Below, one piece after another: positions 62,400-64,000 of a DNA stretch of 64,000 nt. Each line of letters begins with the position of its first letter. The stretch's first letter is position 1. Origin of the DNA: Cerasicoccus frondis (GTDB lineage: Bacteria; Verrucomicrobiota; Verrucomicrobiia; Opitutales; Cerasicoccaceae); contig JAVDPC010000004.1 in the NCBI GenBank assembly GCA_031296915.1, positions 124,001 through 188,000 on the forward strand. Reading direction: 5' to 3'. Below the pieces are notes generated by a model. The model made no database searches and was not told the DNA's origin. It saw only the letters and a program-made list of their open reading frames with translations. A program made the translations under genes and the position numbers.

Positions 62400-63596
62400 A
62401 TGGACCCTTTAAAAATCGCCATCATCTCCCGCGCGCCACGCTGCTACAGCACCAAACGCATCCGCGAAGCATGCACCCTGCGCGGCCACAAACCCAAAGT
62501 CCTCGATCCGCTGAAGTTCGGCATCTACGTCGAGTCCAAGCACCCGAGCCTCACCTTTCGCTCACGGCGACTCAGCGAATACGACGCCGTTATCCCGCGC
62601 ATCGGCGCATCCGTCACGTTTTACGGCGCAGCGGTCGTCCGGCAGTTTGAGCAAATGGGCGTGTGGAGCGCCAACCCTTCGCAGTCGATCATCATCTCGC
62701 GCGACAAACTGCGCAGCCTGCAAGTGCTCTCTCGCTACGACCTCGGCATTGCGCCGTCGGCCTTTGTCCGCGACCGCAAAGACGTCCTGCCCGCCATCGA
62801 ACGCGTGGGCGGCGCGCCCGTCATCATCAAGCTCCTCGAAGGCACGCAAGGCGTGGGCGTCATTTTGGCGGACTCGATTAAAATCGCCGAAGCGATCATC
62901 GAGACCTTGCAATCGAAGTCGCTCAACGTGCTGATCCAGAAATTCGTCAGCGAAAGCCGCGGCAAAGACATCCGCGCCTTTGTGGTGGGTGATCGCGTCG
63001 TGACCGCCATGCGCCGCAAGGCCGTCGGCTCCGAATTCCGCAGCAACGTCCACCGTGGCGGCGAAACCGAGCGCGTCACCCTCACCCCCGAGTATGAGCG
63101 CACCGCCGTGCGCGCAGCGCAAATCCTCGGCCTGCGTGTGGCGGGCGTCGACATGCTCGAAGGCGCTGACGGCCCCGTCATCATGGAAGTCAATTCCTCC
63201 CCCGGCTTAGAGGGCATTGAGAAGGCGACCGGCGTCGATGTCGCAGGCGCGATTGTCGATTACCTCGTGGAAAACGTTCGCTTCGACGACCTCGATCTAC
63301 GCCAACGCCTAAGCCTCGCCCGGGGCTTTCAGGTGGCCGAGTTCACCGTTGGCCAGGACTCCAATCTCGCCAACCGCAGCATCGCCGACAGCGGCCTGCG
63401 CGAGCGCGACGTCATCGTGCTGTCCATCAATCGCAACGGGCAAGTCCACGCTGCGCCCAAGGGGGACGACGTGATTCACGCCGGCGACCTGCTGCTCTGC
63501 TACGGCCGCAAAAACACCCTCCGCGACTACCTGCCGCTCAAAAGCAATTCCAAGAAAAAGAAAGCAAAGAAGAAGGACGCTGAACCTCAGCAATAG
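62400..63596 (+). CDS. rimK: RimK-family ATP-grasp glutamate ligase with RCK_C-like domain
   Basis: A 398-residue protein. RimK ligases add glutamates to the C-terminus of a protein such as S6. The ATP-grasp core (about 95-300) has SRYDLGIAPSAFVRDRKDVL, APVIIKLLEGTQGVGVILAD, RGKDIRAFVVGDRVVTAMRR and VDMLEGADGPVIMEVNSSPG. After it a TrkA-C/RCK_C-like domain is seen (about 310-385: VAEFTVGQDSNLANRSIADS, ERDVIVLSINRNGQ, GDLLLCYG). That extension is not present in E. coli RimK and suggests nucleotide- or ligand-controlled activity. A Lys-rich tail ends the protein. It precedes the AstE-like gene by 173 bases. Confidence 0.92.
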   Translation: MDPLKIAIISRAPRCYSTKRIREACTLRGHKPKVLDPLKFGIYVESKHPSLTFRSRRLSEYDAVIPRIGASVTFYGAAVVRQFEQMGVWSANPSQSIIISRDKLRSLQVLSRYDLGIAPSAFVRDRKDVLPAIERVGGAPVIIKLLEGTQGVGVILADSIKIAEAIIETLQSKSLNVLIQKFVSESRGKDIRAFVVGDRVVTAMRRKAVGSEFRSNVHRGGETERVTLTPEYERTAVRAAQILGLRVAGVDMLEGADGPVIMEVNSSPGLEGIEKATGVDVAGAIVDYLVENVRFDDLDLRQRLSLARGFQVAEFTVGQDSNLANRSIADSGLRERDVIVLSINRNGQVHAAPKGDDVIHAGDLLLCYGRKNTLRDYLPLKSNSKKKKAKKKDAEPQQ

Positions 63597-63636
63597 TTTT
63601 TCTATGCCTCTCAATTCTCACTCGCTGGCAAAGATG

Positions 63637-63736
63637 GCGCGGATCGTCTCGATCCACACCAGCGTCCCGCTGGTCCGTGGCATTTGCACATTGTGCAAAT
63701 GCCAGTCTGATGAAACTGCGGATCGTCTCGATCCGC
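63637..63736. repeat. Intergenic palindromes between rimK and the AstE-like gene
   Basis: GCGGATCG-TCT-CGATCCGC is perfect at 63718-63736 and nearly repeated at 63639-63657. Between them GGCATTTGCACA (63679-63690) and TGTGCAAATGCC (63692-63703) form a palindrome with one central base. The array is an apparent mobile-like or structural intergenic repeat. Confidence 0.65.
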
Positions 63737-63769
63737 GCCACCTCTTTTGATCCACTTCGCACCAACCAC

Positions 63770-64000
63770 ATGACCACCCCCAAGAAGACGACGCGCCGCA
63801 AGCCCAAGCCAATCAAGCTCGGCGGGCAAACCATTCCCGCTGGCGAATCCCGGGACGTGCGGTTGAAAATCTCTGAGACATACACGGGCGACGAAATCGC
63901 GTTGCCCGTGCGCGTCATCCACAGCGTCAAGCCCGGCCCCAAGGTCTTCATCTCCGCCGCGATCCACGGCGACGAAATCAACGGCACCGGCATCGTCCAC
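63770..64000 (+). CDS. Succinylglutamate desuccinylase/aspartoacylase family, 5' part
   Basis: The first 77 residues of an M14-like deacylase. The start MTTPKKTTRRKPKPIKLGGQ is basic; VHSVKPGPKVFISAAIHGDE brings the first zinc motif H-x-x-E (HGDEINGTGIV). The gene runs off the right edge. Family members next to rimK and the retropepsin-like protease are widespread; their joint role is not settled. Confidence 0.85.
   Translation, partial: MTTPKKTTRRKPKPIKLGGQTIPAGESRDVRLKISETYTGDEIALPVRVIHSVKPGPKVFISAAIHGDEINGTGIVH

Overview
This window looks like a chromosomal segment of a PVC-group bacterium, most likely Verrucomicrobiota of the Opitutia type. GC content is moderately high. The gene set fits this group: one long ribosomal operon without tuf, a kinase-like/PEGA/formylglycine-enzyme-domain fusion, a hydrazine-synthase-alpha-like cytochrome, a LacI/sulfatase locus, glucosylglycerate synthesis, and a FliA/WhiG-like sigma factor with no flagellar genes nearby. 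This placement rests on family recognition only.

Layout. 1-541 is the 3' end of scpA. 542-876 is a dense array of short direct and inverted repeats facing the end of proB. 877-3529 (minus) is pyrH-frr-proB. 3593-7947 (minus) is a tightly overlapping red-light module: heme oxygenase, bacteriophytochrome, single-domain response regulator, receiver-histidine kinase. 8183-8647 is an unknown gene. 8708-10519 (minus) is a small membrane zinc-ribbon protein and guaA. 10620-30216 (minus) is a continuous str/S10/spc/alpha ribosomal cluster from rpsL to rplQ with fusA, secY, map and rpoA. An exported non-ribosomal protein is inserted between rpsS and rplV, and several longer spacers hold imperfect hairpins made of short repeated units.

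30598-43565 is mixed. It holds an arylsulfotransferase-like membrane protein; a coupled minus-strand cassette (Lgt paralogue, cysteine-rich radical SAM enzyme, small membrane protein); an HzsA-like heme protein; a DUF3859-like protein; rho; an unknown exported protein; a giant pseudokinase; and an FmdB-like protein that has lost its cysteines. 43707-52405 carries a MASE1 hybrid kinase, an adenosine-deaminase-family enzyme, and a LacI regulator divergent from a sulfatase and a beta-helix lyase-like protein. 52680-57163 carries the sigma factor, a TonB-like protein, TatA, a small unknown, pgk and tpiA.

57316-64000 holds a STAS-like protein; a minus-strand group of peptidase, glucosyl-3-phosphoglycerate synthase and GT4 glycosyltransferase; and a plus-strand group of retropepsin-like zinc protease, VOC protein, RimK with a C-terminal RCK_C-like domain, and the start of an AstE/aspartoacylase-family gene. 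The best candidate for an undescribed system is the Lgt-like/radical SAM/small membrane protein cassette at 32270-34721. Next are the pseudokinase fusion and the exported protein inside the ribosomal operon. No tRNA, rRNA, CRISPR array, insertion sequence or prophage was seen.
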